In this document: positions 17,844 to 26,497 of the stretch, piece after piece
How positions within the stretch are numbered: position 1 is the first letter of the stretch
Layout: every line of letters starts with the position of its first letter
Assembly: GCA_023229665.1 (NCBI GenBank)
Contig: JALNYW010000002.1
Span: 1-64,000, forward strand
Direction of reading: 5' to 3'
Length of the DNA: 64,000 bases
From: Patescibacteria group bacterium
GTDB taxonomy: Bacteria > Patescibacteriota > Patescibacteriia > 2-12-FULL-60-25
Notes under the pieces: generated by a model
The model's input: the letters and a program-made list of their open reading frames with translations, nothing else
What the model was told of the DNA's origin: nothing
The model's database searches: none
Translations under genes and position numbers: made by a program

Positions 17844-18926
17844 ATGGCACTCCAAATCGGCATCGTCGGTCTCCCGAACGTGGGCAAATCCACGCTCTTT
17901 TCGGCCATCACCAAAAAGCAGGTGGATTGCGCCAACTATCCCTTCTGCACCATCGACCCGAATGTGGGCGTAGTGGAAGTGCCGGACCCGCGTTTGGCCG
18001 TACTCGCGAAGATCAGCAATACAAAGAAGATTATCCCGACGGTCATCGAATTCGTGGACATCGCCGGCCTTGTGAAGGGCGCATCCGAAGGCCAGGGTCT
18101 TGGAAATAAATTCTTAGCAAACATTCGCGAGACCGATGCCATCGCCCAAGTCGTGCGCGCCTTTGATGATTCGAATATTTTGCACGTGGATGGTTCCATC
18201 AATCCGGTGCGCGACGCGGAGACTATCAATACCGAACTCGCTTTGGCTGACTTGGACATTCTGACCAAGCGCGCTTCGAATATCGAGAAACAGATGAAGA
18301 GCGGTAAAACCAAAGATTTGGAAAATGAATTTGCCGCCGTGAATAAAGCCATCACCAATTTGAATGGCGGCACCATGTTACGCGATGTCGAATGGACCGA
18401 CGATGAGCGCGTGCCTTTGCGTTTGCTCCAACTCCTCACCATGAAGCCGATGTTGTATGTCGTGAACGTCAGCGAAGCGCAGCTTGGGGATGGCTCGTGG
18501 AAAGAACGCGTCAAAGATTTGAAGGGCCGCATCGTGCCGGTGTGCGTGAAGATGGAAGCCGACCTTTCGACCATGTCGCCTGAAGAAAAGAAAGAATATT
18601 TGGAGATGGCCGGTCAAACCCATTCGGGTCTCGACGTATTGATCACGGAAGCCTATGACGTGCTGGGTCTTATTACCTTTTTGACGACGGGCGAGATCGA
18701 AACGCGCGCCTGGACGACGGTAAAAGGCTCGACCGCGCCGCAAGCCGCCGGGAAAATCCACACGGATTTTGAAAAGAACTTCATCCGCGCCGAAATCACC
18801 CCATATAAGGATTACGTGGAATGCGGCAGCGAAGCCGCGTGCCGTGAAAAGGGGAAGACGCGCATCGAAGGGAAGGAATACATCATGCAAGACGGCGACG
18901 TTTGCTACTTCCGTATCGGGGCGTAA
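17844..18926 (+). CDS. ychF: Redox-regulated ATPase YchF (Obg family)
   Basis: 360 residues from MALQIGIVGLPNVGKSTLF; an in-frame TTG at 17808 lies in the promoter. G-domain motifs: G1 GLPNVGKS, G2 region NYPFCTIDPNVG, G3 DIAGLV, and NVSE in place of NKxD, the change that goes with ATP rather than GTP preference. A coiled-coil insert and the C-terminal TGS-like domain (FLTTGEIETRAWTTVKGSTAPQAAGKIHTDF) follow. YchF binds ribosomes and affects stress responses. ugd starts 12 nt downstream. Confidence 0.96.
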   Translation: MALQIGIVGLPNVGKSTLFSAITKKQVDCANYPFCTIDPNVGVVEVPDPRLAVLAKISNTKKIIPTVIEFVDIAGLVKGASEGQGLGNKFLANIRETDAIAQVVRAFDDSNILHVDGSINPVRDAETINTELALADLDILTKRASNIEKQMKSGKTKDLENEFAAVNKAITNLNGGTMLRDVEWTDDERVPLRLLQLLTMKPMLYVVNVSEAQLGDGSWKERVKDLKGRIVPVCVKMEADLSTMSPEEKKEYLEMAGQTHSGLDVLITEAYDVLGLITFLTTGEIETRAWTTVKGSTAPQAAGKIHTDFEKNFIRAEITPYKDYVECGSEAACREKGKTRIEGKEYIMQDGDVCYFRIGA

Positions 18927-18938
18927 GATCGGTGGGCT

Positions 18939-20225
18939 ATGAACGTCGCGGTGATTGGGACGGGATATGTCGGACTGGTGTCCGGCGCGTGTTTGGCCGA
19001 GCTCGGTCATCACGTCTCTTGCGTGGATGTCGATCCCGCAAAAATTGAAAAGCTGCGGCAAGGCGTGATGCCGATTTTTGAACCCGGGTTGGAGGAGCTC
19101 GTGAAACGGAATGTCGCGAACGGGCGTTTGAAATTCACGACGGAATATTCCGAAGCGGTTCCGGACGCGGAATTTATTTCAATCGCCGTCGGAACTCCGT
19201 CGGCGGAAGATGGCTCGGCCGACATGCAGTATGTGTTTTCAGCAGCCGAGATGATCGGAAAACAGCTGAAGCGGTACGCCGTCATCGCCGATAAGAGCAC
19301 CGTGCCCGTCGGAACGTCGGAACAAGTGACGGAAATCATCCGAAAAAACTTTTCAGGCGAGTTCGATGTCATCTCAAATCCGGAAATTTTGCGCGAGGGA
19401 CATGCCGTGTCGGATTTTTTGAAGCCGACGCGCATCATTATCGGGTCGCCAAGCCCGCGCGCGAGCGAGGTTGCCCAACGTTTATACGCCTTTTTGGATT
19501 GCCCCAAATTCGTGATGTCGCCGCGTTCCGCCGAGCTGACCAAGTACGCCGCGAACGCTTTTTTGGCGACGAAAATCAGTTTTATCAACGAGATCGCGCA
19601 CCTGGCCGAAGAACTTGGAGCCGATATTGAGGAAGTCGCGGCCGGGATCGGTTCGGATCCGCGCATTGGAAAAGATTTTTTGCGCGCAGGCCTCGGATGG
19701 GGCGGATCCTGTTTCCCCAAAGACGTGCGCGCCATCCGCCACAAAGCCGGAACCGTCGGACGCGAAATGCCGATCGTGAACGCGGCGCTCGAAATGAATG
19801 CGCGTGCGAAAGATCGCGTGGTCGAGCGCATCGAAAAGGCGGTGGACGGTTTGTCAGGCAAGCGCGTGGCGTTGCTCGGACTCGCGTTCAAGAACAATAC
19901 GGACGACACGCGAGAATCCGCGGCGATTGAATTGTTGCGCCGCTTTCTTGCGGCCGGAGCCACCGTCGGCGCGTATGATCCGGAAGCGCATGTGTACGAC
20001 ACCGAGCTCGAAACCAAATTTGAGCGTCACGAAAATGCGCTCGACGCCGCGCGTGATTCAGATGTGCTCGTGATCGCCACCGAATGGGACGAATTCCGCT
20101 CCATGGATCTTTCTGCGCTAAAGTTAGCGATGAAAGGCAATCTAATCATGGATGCGCGCAATCTCCTCAAGCCCGACGAAGCCCGCAAACACGGCTTCAC
20201 CTACCTTTCCGTCGGCCGCCCCTAG
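18939..20225 (+). CDS. ugd: UDP-glucose 6-dehydrogenase
   Basis: 428 residues. The N-terminal Rossmann motif is GTGYVGLVSGACLAELGH; the catalytic segment GLGWGGSCFPKDV carries the nucleophilic Cys; AFKNNTDDTRES is the C-terminal nucleotide-sugar binding motif. It oxidises UDP-glucose to UDP-glucuronate with two NAD+, supplying surface polysaccharide. It is probably co-transcribed with ychF. The stop codon lies inside the terminator hairpin. Confidence 0.95.
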   Translation: MNVAVIGTGYVGLVSGACLAELGHHVSCVDVDPAKIEKLRQGVMPIFEPGLEELVKRNVANGRLKFTTEYSEAVPDAEFISIAVGTPSAEDGSADMQYVFSAAEMIGKQLKRYAVIADKSTVPVGTSEQVTEIIRKNFSGEFDVISNPEILREGHAVSDFLKPTRIIIGSPSPRASEVAQRLYAFLDCPKFVMSPRSAELTKYAANAFLATKISFINEIAHLAEELGADIEEVAAGIGSDPRIGKDFLRAGLGWGGSCFPKDVRAIRHKAGTVGREMPIVNAALEMNARAKDRVVERIEKAVDGLSGKRVALLGLAFKNNTDDTRESAAIELLRRFLAAGATVGAYDPEAHVYDTELETKFERHENALDAARDSDVLVIATEWDEFRSMDLSALKLAMKGNLIMDARNLLKPDEARKHGFTYLSVGRP

Positions 20226-20240
20226 GCGGCCGTTTGTTTT
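20213..20240 (+). terminator. Terminator overlapping the end of ugd
   Basis: Stem CGGCCGCC / GGCGGCCG with a 4-nt loop, then TTTGTTTTT. Its left arm is coding sequence of ugd. Confidence 0.8.
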
Positions 20241-20258
20241 TATGGAACGTGGTGGAAC

Positions 20259-21515
20259 ATGTCACGTTCGTTTTTTGACGCACCTCCTTCTGCGTTATTT
20301 GGTTGGAGTTTATTGCTTGGAGTCGCGCTCCACTCTTTTATTCCAACCCAGCCGTTTCGATGGGAGGCTTTGTTTGCCTGTGCGGCGGTATCCGGATTTT
20401 TTTCATTCCGCGTGAAGTCGAAGAAATATGTTGTACCTGTCATCTTGTTGTTCGGTTGTTGCCTCGGGTTTGCGCGTTTTGAAATCGCGCGTCCGAAATT
20501 TCCGAACGAACTTCGGATCTTTGATGCATCCGCCTTCGCCTACGACCGCTCCGTGCAAACCGGTTGGATGGCAGACCGCCGTTCGCGTCTCACGCAACGC
20601 ATTTTGCAGATTATTCCTGATGATGAGGGACGGTTGCTCGCCGGAATTCTGTATGGCGAGCGCGGACTCTCGAAATCCACGAAAGACGAAGTACGTCGGT
20701 CGGGTCTTTCGCATTTGGTCGCCGTATCCGGCGCGAACGTCACCATTATCCTCGGAGCGATCATGAAGCTGCTCGCGCCTCTCAAATGGTCTAAACGCCA
20801 ACGTTTCCGGGCCATTTCCATTGGGCTGATACTATTTGTACTCTTTGTGACTCCACAGCCGCCTGTGACCCGCGCGGCCATCATGGGATGGCTGGTCGCG
20901 CTCGCGCCCGTGGTCGGGCGGTTGCCGAATATGCGTCATTTATTATTGACGGCGGCCGTCGCATTCGTTGCTTGGCGTCCTGAATCTTTATTATTTGATC
21001 CATCCTTCGCTTTATCGTTTCTTGCGATGATCGGACTCATGACATACGGGAGTTCATGCGCGGATTGGATCGAGCGAAAAATAAAATCGCCTATGCTCGC
21101 GGAACTCATCGGCTCCACGATCGGCGCGATGCTCCTCACATCGCCGTATGCGATGTGGGCATTCGGGCAGTTGAGTCTCATCGGATTGATTTCGAATCTC
21201 TTTGCCGTGCCGCTGGTGCCTTGGGCGATGGCCATCGGTACGCTTGTCATACTTTTTCCATTTCCTCCATTTGTCTTCACGGCAAAACTATTTTTGTCGG
21301 CGATATTAAAAATCGCGGAACGATCAGCGGCGTCGCCGATCGGGATTTGGGACGAGGTCTTCGTGTCCCCATTTTTTATGATCGGATGCTACGTCGCGAT
21401 CGCGGTTGGATGGGGAGTGATGCAAAAACGGAAATCAGTTATCCACAAAAAAGTGTCAGGGGATGGGCCTGCGTCGGATCAGCCAGACAAGATTCGAGGC
21501 CTTTTCTTCTCTTAG
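20259..21515 (+). CDS. ComEC/Rec2-type DNA uptake channel, competence domain only
   Basis: 418 residues, an integral membrane protein with about ten TM segments. The competence-domain signature is clear: LLAGILYGERGLSKSTKDEVRRSGLSHLVAVSGANV, then VTRAAIMGWLVALAP and the SFALSFLAMIGLMTYGS region. The N-terminal soluble part is short and the C-terminal metallo-beta-lactamase domain of full-length ComEC is absent. ComEC carries single-stranded DNA across the inner membrane. CPR genomes often keep such channels, perhaps to take up nucleic acid from a host or the environment. Confidence 0.88.
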   Translation: MSRSFFDAPPSALFGWSLLLGVALHSFIPTQPFRWEALFACAAVSGFFSFRVKSKKYVVPVILLFGCCLGFARFEIARPKFPNELRIFDASAFAYDRSVQTGWMADRRSRLTQRILQIIPDDEGRLLAGILYGERGLSKSTKDEVRRSGLSHLVAVSGANVTIILGAIMKLLAPLKWSKRQRFRAISIGLILFVLFVTPQPPVTRAAIMGWLVALAPVVGRLPNMRHLLLTAAVAFVAWRPESLLFDPSFALSFLAMIGLMTYGSSCADWIERKIKSPMLAELIGSTIGAMLLTSPYAMWAFGQLSLIGLISNLFAVPLVPWAMAIGTLVILFPFPPFVFTAKLFLSAILKIAERSAASPIGIWDEVFVSPFFMIGCYVAIAVGWGVMQKRKSVIHKKVSGDGPASDQPDKIRGLFFS

Positions 21516-21572
21516 ATTTCGTCCTGGTTGGACAGCCTTGATTGTTCCGTCAATGAAGACAAACAGATTATT

Positions 21573-21600
21573 TTGACCTTATTTTTAGCTAAGTTATCGT
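21573..21600 (+). promoter_or_regulatory. Promoter with TTAGCTAA palindrome, MopE-type lipoprotein gene
   Basis: -35 TTGACC (21573-21578), 16-bp spacer, -10 TATCGT (21595-21600). The spacer contains the palindrome TTAGCTAA (21585-21592), placed where a bound protein would block RNA polymerase. Confidence 0.5.
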
Positions 21601-21606
21601 AAAAAG

Positions 21607-22006
21607 CAGGTCGCGAGACCTTGGAAAACACTTGTCAGGCAAGAAAGCGATTGGCAGAAGGGTGGCGCCCGGACAGAAACGATCCGGGAATGGGCCGCCG
21701 CCGCACGGTCCGGCTCACGCCCGACTATACGGCGCCCGAAAGGGCCACGGGTGAATCGCTTTCGCCACGGGACGTGGAGGGCCGGCATGCGGGGCATACG
21801 GATTCCGGCCAAGCGTCGGAAGACACGCCGCTTGCGCGCCAGCCCTGGAACGGCCGCCTTCATGGCTCCGCCGAACCTCTCTTTCCCGGATAAGTTCTTC
21901 CACGAAGATGGCGGGCGCTTCCGACCAAGCGCCCGCCGCACCTCTCCAGGTTTCCGCTCCCGTGTCCGCACTAGTAACGGACGCGGTAGGCGGAAACCTG
22001 AAGGAG
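21607..22006 (+). promoter_or_regulatory. Long structured 5' leader
   Basis: About 400 nt without a convincing ORF. Several hairpins can be drawn: CCCGGA/TCCGGG (about 21668-21688), GGCCGG/CCGGCC (about 21780-21812), GGCGGGCGCTT / AAGCGCCCGCC (about 21911-21938), and a large stem AGGTTTCCGC / GCGGAAACCT (about 21949-22000) directly before the SD sequence AAGGAGG. The last stem could control access to the start codon. It matches no riboswitch I recognise. Confidence 0.45.
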
Positions 22007-22012
22007 GTACTC

Positions 22013-22927
22013 ATGCGCAAGTCGTTCTTTCTCATCATCATGCTGATCGTCGTGCTCTGGCCGTCCGTGGCCGGGTGCGCGACGGGTGGCAGTCACGAGC
22101 GTTCCCAGCGTCGCGATGCGGGCGTCGCGCTCTCGTTCGACGGGGGATCGCTGCCCATGCCTCACGACGCGGGTTCGTCGTTCGTGCCGCCGGCCGGCAT
22201 GGATGCCGGTTTCCCGATGGACGCGGGCGCCGCGCCTTCGTTCGATGCGGGGTCGTTCGTTCCGCGCGATGCCGGACGAGCTGAGCCCGACGCCGGACAT
22301 CCCGTGTCGCCGATGCGCGAGAGCTGTAACGGCCTCGACGATGATGGCGATGGCGCGGCCGACGAGGACTTCCTGTGTCCGCTCGGCCGCATCGGGGAGC
22401 TGTGCGTCACGAGTTGCGGTGCGCTCGGCGACCGCCGTTGCGAAGCGCCCGGCTGTTCCTGGTCCACCGCGTGCTACCCGCGCGCGGAGATCTGCGACAC
22501 CATCGACAATAACTGCGACGGCCGCGTTGATGAGGGCTGCGGCCCTGTGTCCGACCCGCGTTTGATGCGCATCGCGCTCAACCCCGCGATGCGTGACGAG
22601 TGTCCGGCGGGTTGGCGCATCCGGTTGTGGTTCAGCAGCCCGCCGGAAGAGTCGCCGGCTGGGGGAGTCCTTGAACGCCTCGTCCCGGCGACGATCGGAC
22701 CTACGAGCGCGATTACGTTCTGGTGCGATGAGCGCATTCCGCAGTGGTACGTGTGGGATGCGTCCGATCACGATGCGCTCGGAAGCGGCGTGTTCTCCGA
22801 GCTCTCGCTTGGCGGCACGGACCTGCGTGCCAGTACCCGTATCTGCGAAGATCCGCTGTCGCCGGGTACGGGCGTTCGTCCCATCATCATGTGGGATACG
22901 GCCCGTCGCGGGAGCTGTCCGCCATGA
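22013..22927 (+). CDS. Lipoprotein with MopE-like Asp-rich metal-binding motifs
   Basis: 304 residues from ATG 22013, behind AAGGAGG. A type II signal peptide (LIIMLIVVLWPSVAGC) gives lipidation at Cys. A linker with repeated DAG units spans about residues 35-95. Two copies of the Asp-rich motif of MopE-type proteins follow: CNGLDDDGDGAADEDFLC and CDTIDNNCDGRVDEGC, expected to bind Ca or other metal. The C-terminal 120 residues match no family I recognise. DAG linkers with this motif are typical of Myxococcota surface lipoproteins. Glu is mostly GAG, unlike flanking comEC and recA, which suggests transfer. Confidence 0.8.
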   Translation: MRKSFFLIIMLIVVLWPSVAGCATGGSHERSQRRDAGVALSFDGGSLPMPHDAGSSFVPPAGMDAGFPMDAGAAPSFDAGSFVPRDAGRAEPDAGHPVSPMRESCNGLDDDGDGAADEDFLCPLGRIGELCVTSCGALGDRRCEAPGCSWSTACYPRAEICDTIDNNCDGRVDEGCGPVSDPRLMRIALNPAMRDECPAGWRIRLWFSSPPEESPAGGVLERLVPATIGPTSAITFWCDERIPQWYVWDASDHDALGSGVFSELSLGGTDLRASTRICEDPLSPGTGVRPIIMWDTARRGSCPP

Positions 22928-22935
22928 GAACTGGC

Positions 22936-22966
22936 TGGGGCCCGATGCTCTATTGGGCCCCGTTTT
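22936..22966 (+). terminator. Terminator of the lipoprotein gene
   Basis: Stem GGGGCCC / GGGCCCC followed by GTTTTTA, just after the stop codon and before the recA promoter. Confidence 0.85.
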
Positions 22967-23014
22967 TATTCATCCAAGAAAGTTATCCACCGTGATCACT
23001 TCCCATGTGGAAAC

Positions 23015-23047
23015 GTGACACGTAAGGTATAGAACATAAATAGAACA
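23015..23047 (+). promoter_or_regulatory. recA promoter with direct repeat
   Basis: -35-like GTGACA (23015-23020), 16-bp spacer, -10 TAAATA (23037-23042). The octamer ATAGAACA occurs at 23029-23036 and 23040-23047, exactly one helical turn apart and overlapping the -10, as expected for an operator. The GAAC core recalls Gram-positive LexA half-sites, but these are direct, not inverted, repeats. Confidence 0.5.
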
Positions 23048-23055
23048 CTATAGCT

Positions 23056-24147
23056 ATGGCAAAGAAAACCACTGACTTGCAGGACGGACGTCGGATCGCG
23101 ATTCAAGGCGCGCTCGATCAAATCAAAGAAAAATTCGGAGAAGGCTCCATCATGAAATTGGGGGAGGCTCACAAGATGCAGGTGGATGCGATTCCGACCG
23201 GTTGTTTGTCGCTCGATCTCGCGCTTGGCGTCTTTGGTGTGCCGCGCGGACGCATTGTCGAAATCTACGGTCCGGAAGCTTCCGGTAAGACCACGCTTGC
23301 GCAACACATTATCGCCGAAGCGCAGAAATTGGGCGGCATCGCCGCTTTCGTGGATGCGGAGCACGCGCTTGATCCGGAATACGCGCGCAAAATCGGCGTG
23401 GATGTCGACAACATGTTGATCTCGCAGCCTGATACGGGTGAACAAGCTTTGGATATCGTCGAAACCTTGGTGCGTTCGAATGCCGTGGATGTGATCGTGG
23501 TGGACTCGGTGGCCGCGCTGACCCCGAAAGCCGAAATCGAAGGTGAAATGGGTGACAGTCACATGGGGTTGCAGGCGCGTTTGATGAGCCAGGCATTGCG
23601 CAAACTCACGGGTATCGTGTCGCGTTCGCGCACGGTCGTGATTTTCATCAACCAAATCCGTCTGAAGATCGGCGTAGTGTTCGGCAATCCGGAAACGACC
23701 ACCGGCGGCACGGCGCTGAAGTTCTACTCCTCGCAGCGCATCGAGGTGCGCCGCAGCGCGCATATCAAGATGGGGGAGAAGATTCTCGGCAACCGCGTCA
23801 AAGTGAAGATCGTAAAGAACAAGGTTGCGCCGCCGTTCCGTACCTGTGAATTCGACATTATGTATAACGAGGGCATTTCGATTCCGGGAGACTTGCTGGA
23901 TGCCGGCACCGAGCTTGATGTGATTACGAAGTCCGGCAACTCGTATTCTTACGGGGCCGAGAAGCTGGGCGTTGGCCGCGAAAATGCCAAGCTTGGTTTG
24001 CGTGAGCGTCCCGAGATGATGAAGGAGATCCGTGAGAAGTGTCTGGCCGCCTGGCGCGTGCGTGAAGACGAGGGTTTGCTGCCGGTAAAGTCATCCGGCG
24101 ACTCTGACGCGGCAGGGGGAGATGACGAGAGCGCGCCGAACGAATAG
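23056..24147 (+). CDS. recA: Recombinase RecA
   Basis: 363 residues. Walker A is GPEASGKTTL; the catalytic Glu region is VDAEHALDP; Walker B is VIVVDSVAAL; loop L1 is EIEGEMGDSHMGLQARLMSQALRKL; loop L2 is FINQIRLKIGVVFGNPETTTGG. The acidic C-terminus (GDDESAPNE) is normal. It forms filaments on ssDNA, drives strand exchange and promotes SOS cleavage where LexA exists. No SD sequence; the predicted leader is under 10 nt. ftsK begins 15 nt downstream. Confidence 0.98.
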   Translation: MAKKTTDLQDGRRIAIQGALDQIKEKFGEGSIMKLGEAHKMQVDAIPTGCLSLDLALGVFGVPRGRIVEIYGPEASGKTTLAQHIIAEAQKLGGIAAFVDAEHALDPEYARKIGVDVDNMLISQPDTGEQALDIVETLVRSNAVDVIVVDSVAALTPKAEIEGEMGDSHMGLQARLMSQALRKLTGIVSRSRTVVIFINQIRLKIGVVFGNPETTTGGTALKFYSSQRIEVRRSAHIKMGEKILGNRVKVKIVKNKVAPPFRTCEFDIMYNEGISIPGDLLDAGTELDVITKSGNSYSYGAEKLGVGRENAKLGLRERPEMMKEIREKCLAAWRVREDEGLLPVKSSGDSDAAGGDDESAPNE

Positions 24148-24162
24148 AATAGGCTGGTTCCC

Positions 24163-26484
24163 ATGGGCCGTCGCAAGAAATCATCGTTTGGGCTGGCAAT
24201 GGAGCCCGAAACCCGGAAGGGGGTCGCCGTCGTGACCCTCTTCTTTGGCGCATTGTTCCTGCTCCTTACGTTCTTCGACATGGGCGGCCAAATCGGCCAA
24301 GCGGTGAATGAAGGCGTAGCTTATGTTTTTGGCTGGGATAAGCTGATCATTCCGTTCTTGCTCATGGCCTGGGGCTATCACGTGGCCGCTCCCGACCGTT
24401 TGCCGCTTCGATTCTCCAATGCGCTCGGGTTCCTGTTGTTTTTTCTTTCGTTGAACCCGCTCATTCATGCCGTGACTTTTCCCGAGCTGCAACCCGTGGC
24501 CGATGCGGCGTTGATGGTGTCAGGCGGCAAGCTCGGCGAAACCGTGGCGTTGCCTTTCGTGCAAATGCTGGGCATGCCCGGCGCGGTGATCTTGTTCGTC
24601 GCCATTTTGGTGATTTCGTTGCTCCTCATGTTTAACGCAACGCTGCGCCAGGTCTTGTTCGTGATCGATTTGCTTTGGAAAGGGTTGGCCCTGTTTTTGA
24701 AAGGGTTGTGGTCGCCGATCCGTCGTTGGATGGATGCCCGCGCCGAGGCAAAGGCCCAAACCTCTTTGAAGCCTTTGGATGAAATGGAAGAAGAAGCAGA
24801 GGGCGAAGATGAGGAGGAGGGTGAAGAAGAAGGGGAGGAGGAAGAGGCTGAAGAGGAAGAAGGCGAAGAAGAGGGAGATGAAGAGCCCCGCATCGCGAAA
24901 ATCAAACCGAAGAAACGCTATCCGCGCGTGGAAATCCCATTCGATCTTTTGGATAAGCGTGACGATAAGCCGACGTCCGGAGACATCGTGCATAACCGCG
25001 AAGTGATTCGCCGCACGCTGGAGAATTTTGGCATCCCGGTGGAGATGGCTGAGGTATCCGTCGGTCCCACGGTGACGCAGTTCGCGTTCAAACCATCTGA
25101 CGGCATCAAGCTCTCGCGTATCACCGGTTTGAATAACGACCTCGCGCTCGCGCTCGCCGCCCATCCGATCCGTATCGAGGCGCCGATCCCGGGCAAGTCG
25201 CTCGTAGGCGTCGAGGTGCCGAACAAATCCGTGGCGACGGTCGGTTTGCGTGAGATGTTCGAGTCCAAAGAGTTCCGCGAGCGCCGCGGCTCACTGGCCT
25301 TCGTGCTTGGCAAGGACGTTTCCGGCAAAGCGTGGACCGCCGACCTCGCCAAGATGCCGCACTTATTGGTCGCCGGCGCGACGGGTTCTGGTAAGTCGGT
25401 CGGACTGAACGTCCTCATCATGTCGTATATCTATACGCTTGGTCCGGATGACGTGAAATTCATCATGGTGGATCCGAAGCGCGTGGAATTACAGGTCTAT
25501 AACGGCATTCCGCATTTGATTACGCCGGTCATCACCAAGGTTCCGGAAACCGTGAACGCGCTCAAGTGGGCGTTGCGTGAAATGGATCGCCGTTTGGACT
25601 TGCTGGGCTCGATGAACGCCAAGGATATTTCGAGCTACAACTCTCGCGTGCAGGATCGGTTGCCGTACATTGTCATCATTATCGATGAAATGGCCGACTT
25701 GATGGCCTCATCCGCGTCGGAGGTGGAAGGTCCGATCGTGCGTTTGGCGCAGATGTCGCGCGCCGTCGGCATCCATTTGGTGCTGGCCACCCAGCGTCCG
25801 TCCGTGGATGTGATCACGGGCCTTATCAAGGCGAACGTTCCGGGACGCATCGCGTTCGCCGTCGCATCCGCCACGGATTCGCGCACCATTCTTGACCAAC
25901 AAGGCGCGGAAAAATTACTCGGCCGCGGCGACATGCTGATTACGTCGAATGACATTCCCGTCCCGAAGCGTTTGCAGGGCGCCTTCGTATCGGAAACCGA
26001 AATCAGTCGCGTGGTCGAGTTTGTGAAATCCAAATACGATCCGCCGGAATATGATCCGGGCGTGGTGGAGCGTCCGGCTGGTGGTCCGACCGTCTTCGGC
26101 GGCGGCGCGGGCTTTGAAGAGGATTCCGATCCGCTTATCCCTGACGCGAAGGAAGAGATCATCCGCGCCGGAAAAGCTTCGGCCTCGTTATTGCAGCGCC
26201 GTCTCAAGGTGGGGTATGCCCGTGCCGCCCGTTTGCTCGACTTGCTTGAACAGGAAGGATTTATCGGTCCGGGTGATGGCGCCAAGCCGCGCGAAATTTT
26301 GAAGGCAGACTTCACGAAAGCTTCGGACCCGCTCGTTTCTAACCGAAAGAATATTGCCGCGCCCGAACCGCCTCCGGCCGCTGAAAAAGATGAGGAGGAA
26401 GAAGAGGATGGCGAGGAACTTGAGGAGGAAGAGATTGATGAGGAGGGTGGAGAAGAGGAGGCTGGCGAAGAAGAGGAGAAATAG
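24163..26484 (+). CDS. ftsK: DNA translocase FtsK/SpoIIIE
   Basis: 773 residues. Four TM helices lie in the first 190 residues. A very acidic linker (mostly Glu, about residues 205-245) replaces the Pro/Gln-rich linker of E. coli. The alpha/beta motor has Walker A GATGSGKSVGLNVL, Walker B YIVIIIDEMADLM and LVLATQRPSVDVITG. The C-terminal gamma winged-helix domain (ASASLLQRRLKVGYARAARLLDLLE) reads KOPS-type sequences. A second acidic tail follows. It pumps chromosome ends through the division septum for dimer resolution. Confidence 0.97.
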   Translation: MGRRKKSSFGLAMEPETRKGVAVVTLFFGALFLLLTFFDMGGQIGQAVNEGVAYVFGWDKLIIPFLLMAWGYHVAAPDRLPLRFSNALGFLLFFLSLNPLIHAVTFPELQPVADAALMVSGGKLGETVALPFVQMLGMPGAVILFVAILVISLLLMFNATLRQVLFVIDLLWKGLALFLKGLWSPIRRWMDARAEAKAQTSLKPLDEMEEEAEGEDEEEGEEEGEEEEAEEEEGEEEGDEEPRIAKIKPKKRYPRVEIPFDLLDKRDDKPTSGDIVHNREVIRRTLENFGIPVEMAEVSVGPTVTQFAFKPSDGIKLSRITGLNNDLALALAAHPIRIEAPIPGKSLVGVEVPNKSVATVGLREMFESKEFRERRGSLAFVLGKDVSGKAWTADLAKMPHLLVAGATGSGKSVGLNVLIMSYIYTLGPDDVKFIMVDPKRVELQVYNGIPHLITPVITKVPETVNALKWALREMDRRLDLLGSMNAKDISSYNSRVQDRLPYIVIIIDEMADLMASSASEVEGPIVRLAQMSRAVGIHLVLATQRPSVDVITGLIKANVPGRIAFAVASATDSRTILDQQGAEKLLGRGDMLITSNDIPVPKRLQGAFVSETEISRVVEFVKSKYDPPEYDPGVVERPAGGPTVFGGGAGFEEDSDPLIPDAKEEIIRAGKASASLLQRRLKVGYARAARLLDLLEQEGFIGPGDGAKPREILKADFTKASDPLVSNRKNIAAPEPPPAAEKDEEEEEDGEELEEEEIDEEGGEEEAGEEEEK

Positions 26485-26497
26485 GTAAAACGGAGCC

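Noticed and set aside
21594..21971. Open frames on both strands of the 21.6-22.0 kb leader
   Set aside because: No SD, composition dominated by Arg/Pro from GC-rich hairpin sequence, and no family resemblance; better explained as structured leader.
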